In this document: piece by piece, positions 46,082 through 58,300 of the stretch
How positions within the stretch are numbered: the stretch's first letter is position 1
Layout: each line of letters opens with the position of its first letter
Assembly: GCF_949628215.1 (NCBI RefSeq)
Contig: NC_134284.1
Span: 3,162,001-3,226,000 of the forward strand
From: Phalacrocorax aristotelis
Taxonomy: Eukaryota; Chordata; Aves; Suliformes; Phalacrocoracidae
Length of the DNA: 64,000 nucleotides
Direction of reading: 5' to 3'
Program-made: the position numbers and the translations under genes
The notes under the pieces: model-generated
The model's database searches: none
Seen by the model: the letters and a program-made list of their open reading frames with translations, nothing else
Told to the model about the DNA's origin: nothing

Positions 46082-46960
46082 GCACATATTCATAAATGAA
46101 CGGGAAAAGTGAGACGTGAGAAGGGGAAGCTTGCAGCTGATACGAAGTTAGTAAGAGTAGTGCAGATAAGACCTGAATGCAAATTTAGCATTCTTTCATG
46201 AGAATGCAAATATTTTTCATGAGAATTAAAAAGCAATAAAGACAAAAAAAAAAAAAAATCTAAGATTGAAGGACTATGCAATGAAATGGCAAAGGAAATC
46301 CAAAATATAGAACTATTAAGATGTGCGCTTGAGGGAAAAAGTCCTAAATACAGATAGAGAATAATAAGCTCTGATCTGATCAATACTCTTTAAAGACAAG
46401 ACCTTGATGTTAAAATATATCTTGGGAAATGTCAGCTCAGTGCTCGGTAGTGATCAAAAAGCAGCTGAAATGGTAGGAAGTACTAGGAAAGAAATAAAAG
46501 ATAAAACCTTATAGATCATCATAATGCTGTTGTATAAATGTCCACATTTTGAATTTCATGGGAAACTGTAGTTTTGTCAACTCGGAGAGGGTACAGTAGA
46601 GCTGTAAAAGGTTCAGAGAAGGACGGCAACTTTGATCAACAATATGGACATGTTCCTTATGAGGAGAGCTTATGTAGACTAATATTCTTTCAACTAGAGG
46701 AGAATCAGTCCAGGGGGTGTATGATGGAGATCTCCCAAATCATAAGAAACAGTAAATGGGCAAATGGTGAACGGTTTCTTCCAGCGCAGGAGTTGGATGC
46801 ATCAAATGACCCTAACAGGTGCAGATTCAAACCAAACTGAAGGGTCTTTACCTACTGTGCAATTCTTTGCTGCAGGATGTTGTCCGCTTGCAGGAGTTTT
46901 AAAATCAGCAATGCACATTCATGGAAGAGGAATCTACTTGCAAACTATTAAATATGCAAA
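46082..46960 (+). mobile_element. ancient CR1-type LINE fragment, plus strand
   Basis: A heavily decayed CR1 of older type. In order the strand shows an IFIN-coding start (46086-), a motif C relic (CTTGCAGCTGATACGAAGTT, L-A-A-D-T-K), TCAGCTCAGTGCTCGGTAGT, ATCATAATGCTGTTGTATAA, GAGAGGGTACAG, TATGAGGAGAGCTT, CATCAAATGACCCTAACAGG, TTCAAACCAAACTGAAGG, CTGCAGGATGTTGT and TTCATGGAAGAGGAATC. This is the standard 5' to 3' order of the RT C-terminus and 3' region in amniote CR1. Stops and indels are everywhere. The final 3' end was not identified. Confidence 0.7.
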
Positions 46961-48789
46961 CAACTTTTCTGGTTTAGAAAGTTCCTGAATTGCAAATCAG
47001 ATTGCTGGAAGAGTGTACTGGAAATGTACTGATACCTTTTTACTGCTTTTAAATTTTTATATGTCACCTGCTTTTTGACTACTGAGACAGGATGCTAGGC
47101 AAAGTAGGCTTTTGGCTTGTCTCAGTAGAGATATTTTGGTCACTATGAAACAGTCGCATCGCTCTGCACTGTGGCAGGTCTCAACTTGCTTCCTCAGGGG
47201 CCTGTAGAAATAGGAATAAAAATAGGTTTTGCACTGTGCTCCCAAACCTCTGTAAATTATGAATATGTGACATCAGTAATCCCAAAGTAAGATGTTTTTG
47301 CTTAATTCACTGCACTTTGGAGTGCCTTCTGGAAACTGAATCAGTTTCTGGTAAGAGTTTCAGCTCCTTTTTCCAGCTTTCTGCTGCTTTAATGGACTAC
47401 AATGAGCTTACCTTGCCAAACTAGATATTTTATTTTAGTTACGTAGCTGTTTTTTCCCCTATTATGCCTTAGTGCAACTTTTCTGTAAAATCTGATTGAC
47501 TGGATAACCCCCAGGAGCCCTCACTGGGTAACAACTGTTCTCCTGAAAGTGATCTGGACCAAAATCAGAACTTGTAAAAGTGGTTTGATCTAGACCGCAG
47601 ACATCTCTCTGCCCTGCTTCTCTGAGAAGAGAGGATCTTTGTTGCGTTGGTGTGAGTTGCACATTGGGTGCAAAATAGGTACGGAAAATCCTAGAAGCAG
47701 GAAGTATGAATGTGAAGGACGAGAGTGCAGAAAAGTGGTAGTGGCGGTGAAGGGAAAAGTCGTTTTGTCATCATTATCGTTCTCATGATAGTGAAGGCCA
47801 AGTAGAGTTTTGGTCTATCTGAGAAATCCGTATGATTAGCAAGACTGTGTCAGATGCCTGTCTTTCCTACCGACTATGGCAAAACATGAGAGTAAATGGA
47901 AATTTAAGTTTAACAGTAAGGAGATTTTTTTTTTTTTACAATTACTAACTGATTTATTTGTCCAACAACAACATAGAAAAGGGAAGCCTTGCACTGTCAC
48001 GTCACTGTTTATCTTTAGTTTTCACAGAGGCCTCTATCCAGCTTCCTGGGTACTTCGCCAACTTTCATGTTACTTTTAAAAAAGTATTTTAGTGAAACAT
48101 TTTTCACTAACCTCGTATACTAGAACACATTGCTAACTAGCACCAGATGTAACAAATATGTGTATTTATTGAAGACTTTGTAATATGTATTTGCTTTATC
48201 TCACCGTCTTAGAAGAAGCATCCAGTTTTGTGAAAGTTTGCTTTAGCTGCAGTGGGTTAAGTAAAGAGTGTGCCGGAATGGGCAACAAATTCCGTCATTT
48301 ATTTAATTTTTCTTGGGATGGAGTCCTCTCAAAACAAAGGAAAATGTAGTAAATTAGAAGTAGTAAATGAAAATTAAGAGTTAGAGCTGGTTGGAGCTGA
48401 ATCTATGCAGTGAGATTGTTTACTTTTTTGCTTGTTTGCCTTATGTAAAGAAGATGTTTTCTCGGTAATGAAATCATAATTTTCGTGTGGTCATTCTCCA
48501 GGATATGCTCTTGCCATCTGATTTGTATCGGATTTGTTTGTTTCAAAAGCTCTTCAGAGTAATGGCTGCATGAGGGATAGCTAACTGACTTACGCCCTGC
48601 AGCCACTGTCTTCCTGGCAGGCTGTTTGGAGACCAGGCAAGTACAGCAGGATGTTTGTACAATCAGTCGTCTGTTATTCAGCATAATGGAAGACTTTCAA
48701 ACCTCAGAAAATACAACTGCCCTGGTGTGCTGGCATGGAGTACAGTAAAGAGTCACCTTGTGACACAAGATCAGCCTGGATCTATAAAG

Positions 48790-49074
48790 TAGGGTGTGAA
48801 GAAGAGGGAGTCAGTCTCTTTCAGTGGTGGCCAGTGTCAGGACCGGTGTGAGCACACACTGAAACACCGAAGGGTCCGGCTAAACATTAGGAAACACTTT
48901 CTCACTGTGAGGGTGCCTGAGCACTGCCCCCGGTTGTCCAGAGAGGATGAGGATGTAGGTTTGTGGAAACATTCAAGAGCTGTCTGGACATGGTCCTGGG
49001 AAACCAGCTGTAGTGGGGCGGGTTGGAGCAGATGACCTCCGGAGGTCTCTTCCAAGCTCAGCCATTCTATGATT
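48790..49074 (+). mobile_element. CR1 LINE 3' tail fragment
   Basis: About 285 bases correspond to the last coding part and 3' UTR of avian CR1. They contain a TCTCTTTCAGTGGTGGCCAG block, LNIRKHFLTVRV, LSRE, then GATGACCTCCGGAGGTCTCT and TCCAAGCTCAGCC, ending in ATTCTATGATT (49064-49074). Only one terminal octamer remains. It is more diverged than the copy at 22845 and carries frameshifts. Confidence 0.85.
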
Positions 49075-50689
49075 AGGAGCTTTATTTCACTGTTGGTGTT
49101 GAAGGTCCTTAAGGTATTGCAGCACCAGGAAGCGGGAGGTCATACAGTTCATTTGCAACCTTATATCTCAGCTGGCTCTGAGAACTAGCCACATGTGTCT
49201 TAACTAATAAGGCTGGACGAGTTACGACGACTGTGTAGAATCAAGCTGACGACACGCAAAGCTGTATCAGATTTCTTAAACTCTGGCATAGTTAATTTTT
49301 AACCTAGACAAATCACTTGTTGATAAGTTAGAGTCTACTGTGTTTCTGTATTGTTTCTGTAGTCTAGATGAATCTGTTTTGCGAGTTATATGGAATTTAA
49401 GAACTCAGTATTTTAAAAACCTGACCTATATTTTGTTCGCAGTACGGTTCCTTCCATTAACATGTCATTAGTGTTTATTTTCCTGTTGTGATTTTACCAT
49501 TCTAAGCACCATCCCAACACCACTGCATGATGAAACTTTATTATTGTCTGTATTATGTTGTCAGTATGTTCAGAAACTGATTTTTTTTAATTATACGGAT
49601 GTGCTTATTCTTTCTAGTCAAATTCTTCAGTGTTTTAATGACTCAGATTGCCATTTCTGTGTGCAGGATGTTTTCTTGGTATGTTAACTATCCTTGTAGA
49701 ATTATACCAAATTAAGGTGACTTCACAAAAAATATGAAAGGAATGGACATGAGTTACTTTGTATTATACTATATATACTATAATTGTGATTTAATTTCTT
49801 TTTCATTATAATAGCTTACACACAAAAACAAATGTTTGCTTGAGAAGAATTAAAAAGGTACTTTGCTGGGTGTCAGATTCTATCCAATAGGTAGTTTCTT
49901 ATAGGTAGAAATATAATGGTAGAAATAAGCAAAAGAAGCTTATGCTGTAGAATGCCAGTTTATTGCGTAGTAAACAATATATTAAATACGTTATGGTATA
50001 TCAATTTATAATACACTTGCTTTTATGCAGTAGCAGTGTTTTAAGGAATGAATTAGGTTTATTAATTCTTATAATCTAGCACTTTCTGAGCATATTTTTA
50101 AGGAATAAGTAATCCATAAAAGAATTGCTACTCTCTATCTTACCTCTGCTTTAGAACAACGATTAAATAAAGCAATCTCTAGAATGTATTTCAGAGCTTT
50201 CGGCTAGAAGTAATGAAAAACACGTGCCAGCTTAAAAAAAAAAATAAAAATTTTGCATCTTGCAAAACGTTTGTCACAGACATTGAGAAAATTTTTTATT
50301 TTTAATTTTTTTTTTAAACTTTTTATGCTGTCTTAGGTTTCATCCATGGTGGTTCTTCCATCATTCTCTGACTGCACACACATTTGTGCCAAGATAAGAA
50401 AATAAGCAACAGAGGGTTGGGTGGACATGGTGGAAAATCTGCTTTTGGTGCCAGTGCAGGTCTGTGTCAGCGTATGTGAGCCATGGCTCTCTTATCCAAA
50501 TCCCAAAGCATGTTAAGCATTGGGCAGTCCCACACGGGAAGTAGATCTTTTGTTATGATAGATTTGTGTCCTTCTGTTAGCCAAACTAAGAACTTTTTCA
50601 AAGTTCTTTCAAACATTTTCAAAGGCTGTTGTTTGCTTCAGTTATCACGTAACCTTAAAGAGCTAAACTTCAGGTCAGGATGTTCGCAA

Positions 50690-50775
50690 GGTTCATGCCC
50701 GGCAAACCGGGTGCTTAACCAGCTGAGGTGCCGGACGGGTCGCAGCTCCTTCGGGGGGCCCGAGGCAGCTGTTCT
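50690..50775. other. CpG-dense patch with GC hairpin
   Basis: An isolated GC-rich island of under 100 bases with roughly nine CpG sites lies in an AT-rich intron. It contains the hairpin CCCGG-CAAA-CCGGG (50698-50711). On the minus strand CCTCAGCTGGTTAAGC recalls a tRNA D-arm, but no anticodon arm or B box follows correctly. It could be a remnant of a GC-rich insertion or a small regulatory element. Confidence 0.4.
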
Positions 50776-52455
50776 GTTCTGTCCGGTTTAGGTGAATGGG
50801 TAAACGGAACATGTGTCCAGAGGGAATATCAACCAGCCAAAGGAATTAACAGCAGAAAAATCTCGAAGTCTGTAGACTCTAACCAGTCTGAGAGTTGAGC
50901 AGAGCCGTCAGGCAATTTTCCCATGCTGGAAAGCTCTAGGAAGAGTCCCATTAGAGAGGAAGGGGTTGTTTAGGTAGATACTATTACTAGTTAGAATCAC
51001 CCAGGTTTTTTATTGTGTCCTGTAAAATATCAATCCCTTTTCCTTCTGGTTTTGTATATCAATTCAGCTGCTTGCATATAGTTTTGCCTGTGTTTTTTTA
51101 AAAATAGCTTTGCATTAAAAGCTTCCATGTCCATGTTCCATACAGATTTCAGAGTGATGACTGGCTTATCTTTCCTTTCCTCTTTCCTCCATGTGCCCTC
51201 AAGAGAAAAAAGAAAAAAAAATAAAAGCACCTAAGCAGCGGAGTATTTTACTGATCTGGTCCTCTGGTGCATGCTTTGATGTTGTAATGCTGTTTTATTA
51301 GTTCTACTGTTCCAGGGACCATGCAAACCCCTTCGTGTTAGAGAATATTGACAGCAAAATTTAGTCTTTGGACTATTTTCAGTCCTTGTTTAAATTAAGA
51401 TTTGATTCCTTTTTTAGCTGAGGAAGCAAAAGCCAAGCCAGGGAACTGGAAACACGCTTTTGGATGAATTTTGATTTGGAAGCAGATAGAAGTGGGGCTT
51501 TAACAGTCTAAGAAGGAACTCCAGTTGCTTGTTTAGGAGGGCTGTAGCTTCTGGGCCAATGTCTTACAGAAGACAAGCTTCTCTTAAATCATTACACAGC
51601 TGAAATGAAAGGTCTTGTCTTTCTTCATCTGGCCAAATGTAGCCATGGTGTGGATTGAGGGAAGCCATAGTATGAGCCCCAGGTTGTAGAGGTCCGTTTG
51701 GTAAATCTACACCTTAACGTTGCAGCCGTCACTAAACCTGTGTAATAGACGCCCAGCCTCCTTATTTTTTCATTGCTGATTTAAATTTCTCGGGCTTTGT
51801 TTCATGCTTTCAGTTTTGTTATACCTTTGGATTTTGTCACATTCTTGCTAAATGGAAGGGCTATTTAGTACCCAGTGAAGGTACTTAAACCCGGTAATTA
51901 ATCTTCATCTGACAGAATTCATGTAAAGAACTATTTGTATCTATTGCTTTTGGGCACTTTTCCAGGTCTTCAGTGATATTTGTGATTAATCTTCTATTGA
52001 ATTTGCCTTTGTATAGTCATTGTATGTTTACAGTTCAGCTTAATTCATTGTATTTAATGCATGTTTTTTTAGAATTCAGGGGTGTGTCTTGTGCATGCAT
52101 GTGTATGTCATAATATCCTATCAACTCTACATTTATCTGCAAATCTCAAAACAAAAGTTTCCCCTTGTTATTGCAGTCTAAAGTATCTTCTTCCCTCCGT
52201 TTTCCCCTCAGCATGGAAGACCTCTTTGCTTTATTCTGTGCTCTCAAACACCATGGAAAATCTGGTCATGTCATCTTAGAAAATTACGCTAATTACTGTG
52301 TTCAGATTTTCTTTTCCATCACCATTGTAAACGGTCTTTTATTTGAGAACCCACATCTGCATCCTGGACCTGGTGGTGTTGTGTGAAATATACTATCCTG
52401 AAGATGGCACAATATTTTCTGACTCTAATGGAATGTACTTTTTTATTTTTTATAG

Positions 52456-52517
52456 AGTACCAAGCTGCCATTTTGCATTTAAAGAGGGAACACAAGGAAG
52501 AAATTGAAACATTAAAG
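52456..52517 (+). CDS. FMN1: formin-1 (FMN1) 62-nt coiled-coil exon
   Basis: After a pyrimidine-rich acceptor (TTTTTTATAG) the exon completes the split codon G/AG and reads EYQAAILHLKREHKEEI, then ETLK. It ends at AAG/GTATAC in phase 0. The first 17 residues are identical to the mammalian formin-1 sequence as I know it, so the assignment is firm. The heptad-like spacing of Ile and Leu among charged residues is the beginning of the predicted coiled coil that precedes the proline-rich FH1 domain, which binds profilin. The next exon, expected to encode an AQFELR-like continuation, was not found before 64000. Confidence 0.95.
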
Positions 52518-55104
52518 GTATACATTTGTAATGATTTTTTTGTTCTTTCCCCAACTCTAGTGCTTTTTACACATTTAAGTAGTGTTTATATTTTCTATCA
52601 AATGTTAAGAATTTGTTTATTTCTAAAAGTTGTTTTCAGTTGACTGCCAACTCAGTTAAAATTAATCTGGTTAAAGTCCGTCCATGCACTCATATATGAT
52701 GGCAAAAAGCAGGTTTATGTTTCCCCTTTGTAGTAGTAACTTTATGTTGATGTAACTTCGCAGTTTTGCTTGTTGTTGTACTCTTAGATTCTTCCCTCTA
52801 ACTCAACAGTGCAGTGCTTTTGCATTTGTTTAGTATATTAAGGCACTGGCATTTAACTACTTTTTCCCTCAGTGAAACATACTTCTGAAGAAGCAGGTTT
52901 TTTGTAATTTTAGATTGAAAAATAAGCACAGTAATTCCATTTGTGAGACTCTCTGAAATTTAGTTTTGAACATTCTTTACTGATGTCTGGTTTTGTAAAT
53001 GTAAACTTGACCAACTGTTTAATTGTTAAAATCAGAAGAAAAAAAGTTTAATGTTAGAACTCACTTTCCCTTGGCACGATGGACTCTGCTACGCAAAGTG
53101 AAATATTACAAGGAAGTGGTTTTATGATAAAAGCAGAAACTTAAATGGTAGTGTAAGTTAAAGTGAATTTGTTGAGCTGTCCTAGTTTAAAGAAAAATTA
53201 AAAGCACCTTCCTTTTCTCACCAATTGTGATATATTCTTAAGCATAGCTGCTGTTCTAATACAGGCCCATGTGCTTACCCTTAGTGTACAAGTCATCAGG
53301 TACAAAACATTCTGTGTTTTCTTTGTCATGATTGAGGCAAATAGAATAGAAAAAATTAAATTTACTGACACAGAGAGTCTGATAATCCAGTATATTGATA
53401 CATTGAACGTGTCATTAGGCAGGTCGCGTACAGTGACTAGTACAAGTACAGTATTTGTATTACACAGCGTAATTATGTCTTTGTGTGTGCACAAAGGCCA
53501 GGACACAATGGACGTAAAACCTATGAAGTTGAGAGAGCTCAGTGAGGTCTTTGAGTAGGCAGAGGTGGAATGGTGGTAGCAGCTTGTGGCGCGGACAAGA
53601 CAGGCAAAGAGCCTCTTGTGTGTGCAGATCTCTTCAAGTTCATCGGGGGGAAATGCGAGCTAACACCAAGTAAACGAAACAGTACAGAACAGTAGATGGA
53701 TGCAAGGGGGATTTACTCATTCTGGGAGAGTGTTTCAGAGAATACATAGTGTCGATGAGAGAAAAAAATGTGTTTGTGCATCTCCAGCGACCCTGGAAAC
53801 AGTAGGGGGAGAGGAAAGAAATAGGAGGCAGTTTCATCTTTCATTAAAAGAATGTTCATCTTGCACATTTTGTTTTCCGTAAAAGGACGTCTGAAAGACA
53901 CTGGAGGAAAAGAAGATTCATTTATTTGCTGGTCATAACTTTGAATGATATAAACATTCTTTTTTAAATCAGATTATTATTTTTTATCTGGATTATTGGA
54001 GTTTTCCTCAAATATCAGCATGTCATAATGATTAATTGTGTTTATATGTATCTTGTTCAGTAGTCAGAAATTGTGAGTGGGTTGTTTCCAGAAAAGAAAA
54101 ATTGTGATGTATCTTTCGGCACCATAAAACCTCACTGTTTTATATATGTATGTAAATAAAATTAGAAATGAGCTAAAGTGCAAATATTTGCTGTCCATGA
54201 TTAGTAGAAGACTCATGCACTCTTAGCAGCAATGTCCTAAAGACCATGTTTTCTTATATTGCACGCGTTTGGTGATTATTTTCATGTTTGGCGCTGTTTT
54301 ATCTTGCACTATGTAGTTCCAAAGGCAAACCAGAAAAGGTGATATAAATGTTTTGTAGGCCTTTTAAGTAACAGCAGTGAAGTGTAAGGTCTATATCATG
54401 ATAATCAGAAAAATAATTGATTCAGAAGAATAGTGCTTATGTTTATTGTATGCGAGACATAATTCAAACAGGATTTTTGGATTTCCATTTTGGAGTTACT
54501 CATAAGTTACGGGAGACTTTGCACAGAATTCTGTTCGTAAGTTTGTAAGACTGATGATTCCGGAGATATAATGTGATTTTTCTTTTTACAATATTGAAGG
54601 ACATAAAAACTTCCTAGACCAAAGGCCAGTTGAAGCAAGCATCGTGTTTCCAGCAATGACCAGCAGCGAGTGCTTAGAGAACACATGTATGAAATACAGA
54701 TTATAAGGGCAATGCCTTCTTCCTGTATGGTGCTTTTTGTTTTGATGTAGGGGTTTTTTGGCCAGCCTGAGCGTCTTCATTGTCTCTTCCTTGTTGCTTC
54801 TGCTACTGCTGCCTCCATGCCCCTTCCTTTTAACAGTCTGCTGTTGATTTGTTATTACTATGTTCATTTCCTGTAAAATTCGTATGGAATACCCAGAGTA
54901 CAACCAGAGCTTTACCCATACCACCAGTTTGAAAGGGTTGAAGTGGATTCTGTAGACATTTGAAGTTGTAATGAATGTAGCAGTCTTGAAGGGTGTAAAA
55001 CAATCACTGGATGGGAAGGGTGAATGACAGTGTTGTATTTATTTTATGTTGGCATCTTTATGTTATCACAGTAACTTGAAGCTTTGTTCCTTTTTTTGCT
55101 GTTG

Positions 55105-55330
55105 CTTGAAATCAATTCTAGTCATGTAGCGTGCATATTAATTAAATTAAGATCACAACATTTATTGAAAAAAGTCAATTATTGATTAATGTGTACCGTA
55201 TCATATTGCACGACAATCAGAATAACTGATAAGATATCTTAATGGGTTCATTAATGTACCTAATTCAACTGAATCATCCACGTGAAGGTAATTTTTAGAA
55301 AGGGTAATATAGTCGATTTAAATACTGCGT
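55105..55330. promoter_or_regulatory. candidate homeodomain-site cluster
   Basis: Within about 220 bases there are TATTAATTAAATTAAG, CAATTATTGATTAATG (a PBX/HOX-like TGATTAAT), GGTTCATTAATG and CCACGTGAAG (an E-box). The clustering is denser than in neighbouring intron. This is a visual call without conservation data. Confidence 0.2.
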
Positions 55331-58300
55331 TTTTACCCATTTAACCTTAACTACATTTACTAGTTGCTGTGTTCAAAGCATTTCTTGACTTTTTTCACCT
55401 ATTATTTACCAAAAAAATGAATTATATATTTCTAAGACATTGAGCTATTTCCGTTCTCCGTTGAATTTTTCACTTTTCCTGCTCCTACCGCTAGATGTCA
55501 GCTAAGTCTTTCAGAAGAACTTCCCAGAGCTTCTCTTGTACCTGTGCAAATTTCATACTGCCTTCTAAATTGTGATAGTGTGTGTAGCGTTAACATCCTG
55601 ACCACTGTTTGTGGATCTGGCACAGTCTTAGTTTTAGGTCAGAAATTAGCTTGCGCATTATGGAACTAGAATTGGAGTTGCTCAAGAGATAAGTAGTAGC
55701 TGTCATTACCTTAATAGCAGAACCAAGTATACATTATCTAAAACCAAGCAGATGACAACGGCTTAACATCAGATCAAAATATTGTAAGTGAACTACTGAC
55801 TTCGGAAAGGAAGGAATTAACTTGAAGGCAATATTCGGATTGCAGTAGTTAATAGGTAATCCAACACACAGCTGCGCAAGGGTGCAGCGTACTTCTTCGC
55901 TTTTTTCTGTAAGCTCATTTGATAAAATGAGTGAAAAAGTTTTTCCCCTAATTTCTCCTTCTTCTCTTTAGCACAAGGGTACCAAATAGCCCTTCACCTT
56001 CTGTTACACGGATGTTTTATACTGCTTTAGGAAGATGGAATCAAAGCCCTAAGATGTCCTAAAACTCTGCACCCTATGCATGGATCTTTGATACAGGTTA
56101 TTAGGTTTCCACCAACTGACTGTGTCTTTCACATGTTCCCAAATGGAGAATAATAGTGTCTAATTACAGGTTTTTAAATAATTTGACTATATATTACATG
56201 GTGCACGTTATATAATATACATTGTAAGAAATTATAATAGCTATTTGGTAACAATAAAATATACACTATAGATAGCTTGTAAATTATACAATAAATATTA
56301 TGTGATAAAATAATATTTCTACGTACTTTGAAGTATTTCATTGCAAATTTTAGAAAGAAATGTGTAGTTACATCTAACGCAGTTATGAACATACTATTGA
56401 AACTTCAGAAATGGTGAATGATAAAGCAATTGGTGTGTAACTGCCCATGACATTATGAAAGACCAGGCTGGCCTCATTTAGAGAAGTATGTATCATGGGG
56501 TGTTTGTAGTGACATCTGTGGTCTCCTTAGTAGTGTTTGCATTTTTGCATTTTTGCGAAGGTTTCAGGAGCTGAAATGTAGAGTTGGGTAGAAAGTCGTT
56601 TTCTTTTCATAGAAGAACGTGCTTAACTTTGAAAACGATTTCATATCATAAATTGAGATTAAAGACCAGTGCCTCAAGGTGCCACAGGAAAAGGTTGAAA
56701 AATGTGGCAGAAAAAGGAAGATGAATGGGAAAGTCATAACACCAGTCAAAATTGTCTGGTAATTTCAAAATGATTCATTTTTATTTTGTCCTGAGACCAC
56801 AAAGGCATAAAAATATTTTCTCAGTTACTGAGTGAAGTAATAAACCTTTATCTATGTGACAACCTTTTCACTCTTTTACAAATCTGTTTTTACATCTCTC
56901 AAGCTTTACAAGTCCTTCACTGGTCATTTGTCTTTTCTCTTTCCCATTTATTTTCCCTCACAGCCAGTGTGCTTCCATTTGTGAATGCTTCTACTGCAAA
57001 ATAAAACAAAAGGTGCTGCTTTTCCCTGCTACATTTTGAAATTTGTAATTTGACTGTAGGAGGCAATGGGGAATTGTGCTGAAAGCTGTTGTGTGCCAGA
57101 ATGCTTGTCAAAAAACTCTTTCATAGAAGTGGGTGGATTCACTTTTATTTTGAGATTTTAGACACCTTTTACTTACATGTAAAAGTGAAATTTCATTTCA
57201 GTTTCAGAAAGAACATCAGAAATTGGATGCTTTAAGATCAAATCAAAACATTTTCAAATATTTGGATTTTTCCTGTATCTTCTGTTTGTAGATAGTTTCC
57301 TACAAGAAAGTGGACTTTTTTTTTTAACAGATTCAATTGAAAAATTTCTGACCTGCTTGCTTTTAGGTAGGACTCTTTCTTATTCCTTTCTGGAAAAAAT
57401 AAATTTTTAAATTTCTTTTTCCCCTCAGTTTTGTGTACGCATATATGAATTCTTGCATAGGATAGGGATTTCACTATTGTCAGAAGTCACTATGTTTTGA
57501 AATCTACTATTAAAAATTGGGGGCCAAAGAGAAATAGTGTTGAAAGCTTTGATATGCCACAGTACTTAACAAAACAGTGGTTAAGATAATGGATAATATG
57601 CTGACTTCTGGTAATGAAATTTTTCTTCAGGATGCTGAGATTGTTGGTTTTAACGTTGACAAATTGAAATGCATCTGTAAGATGGCTAAGTTCTTTGTGT
57701 GTTCTTCACTGGATTTTCCTGTCCCAGCTTGCACAAATATAAGAAAATCTGTATCATGTATGCTTCTGTCTGGTGGAGTTGCAGCTCAAAGGAGCAGCCA
57801 AGGTCAGCAAGGGTTTATTAGTCAGTCTTTCTTAATGAGGTGTTCAGGCTTTTCAGCATTTCCATGTGGTGTTACTGATAAAGGTCTCCCAGCTTGTAGT
57901 TAATTATTGATACGACTCTTGCCTAACTTGAAATGTTTCAGTCTTTTGTGTACGACTGCTAAATGTATGGTTTTCACCACTGTGTGTGTACTGTGTGTCT
58001 TTATGAATCTTGTTCTTGACCGCTTTGTCAAGAGAGGGAATTCTCCCTATTCAGTGTGGTGCCTCTCTGCAGTGCAAGACAGTGAAAATATAAAGACTGA
58101 GAAAAACATTAGAAGTTTGAGAAAGAGGAGACTGAAATCCTATGAAATTGTGTTCAAATATCAATTTCAGTACTCGTGAGACTCTCAATGGGAGCAAGGT
58201 TGTCTTTAAAGTATGTATTTCGTAAAATAGAAAAATCCCAGCAGGAGAAAAATAACCCTGTAATGAAAGATTTGCATGGCCAGTGCTAGAGAAGGTGGAG

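Larger units (their letters stand above)
31432..52455 (+). other. FMN1: FMN1 intron, 21 kb
   Basis: A long AT-rich intron. Supported contents are MIR-like fragments (32395-32480, 36020-36100, 36885-36992, 41820-41905), an unexplained antisense reading frame (42380-42970), two CR1 fragments head to head (45660-46960), a CR1 tail (48790-49074) and a CpG-dense patch with a hairpin (50690-50770). The codon split at its ends (G/AG) matches the conserved TEA-EYQ junction, so no coding exon is missing between them. The remainder shows nothing I can name. Confidence 0.8.

Noticed and set aside
50660..50780. Minus-strand tRNA-like segment (CCTCAGCTGGTTAAGC)
   Set aside because: The A box is imperfect, the putative anticodon stem has a 4-base loop, and no B box or matching acceptor arm follows.
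57190..57260. Exon-like start after TTTCATTTCAG reading S-F-Q-K-E-H-Q-K-L-D-A-L-R
   Set aside because: It looks coiled-coil-like, but does not match the expected next formin-1 exon and runs into no donor in frame.
57577..57903. 108-codon plus-strand frame
   Set aside because: No recognisable domain, no splice context matching FMN1 phases; consistent with chance.
58081..58170. Possible CR1 fossil (GAGAAAGAGGAGACTGAAAT)
   Set aside because: Only about 50 bases resemble CR1 and the neighbouring blocks are missing.
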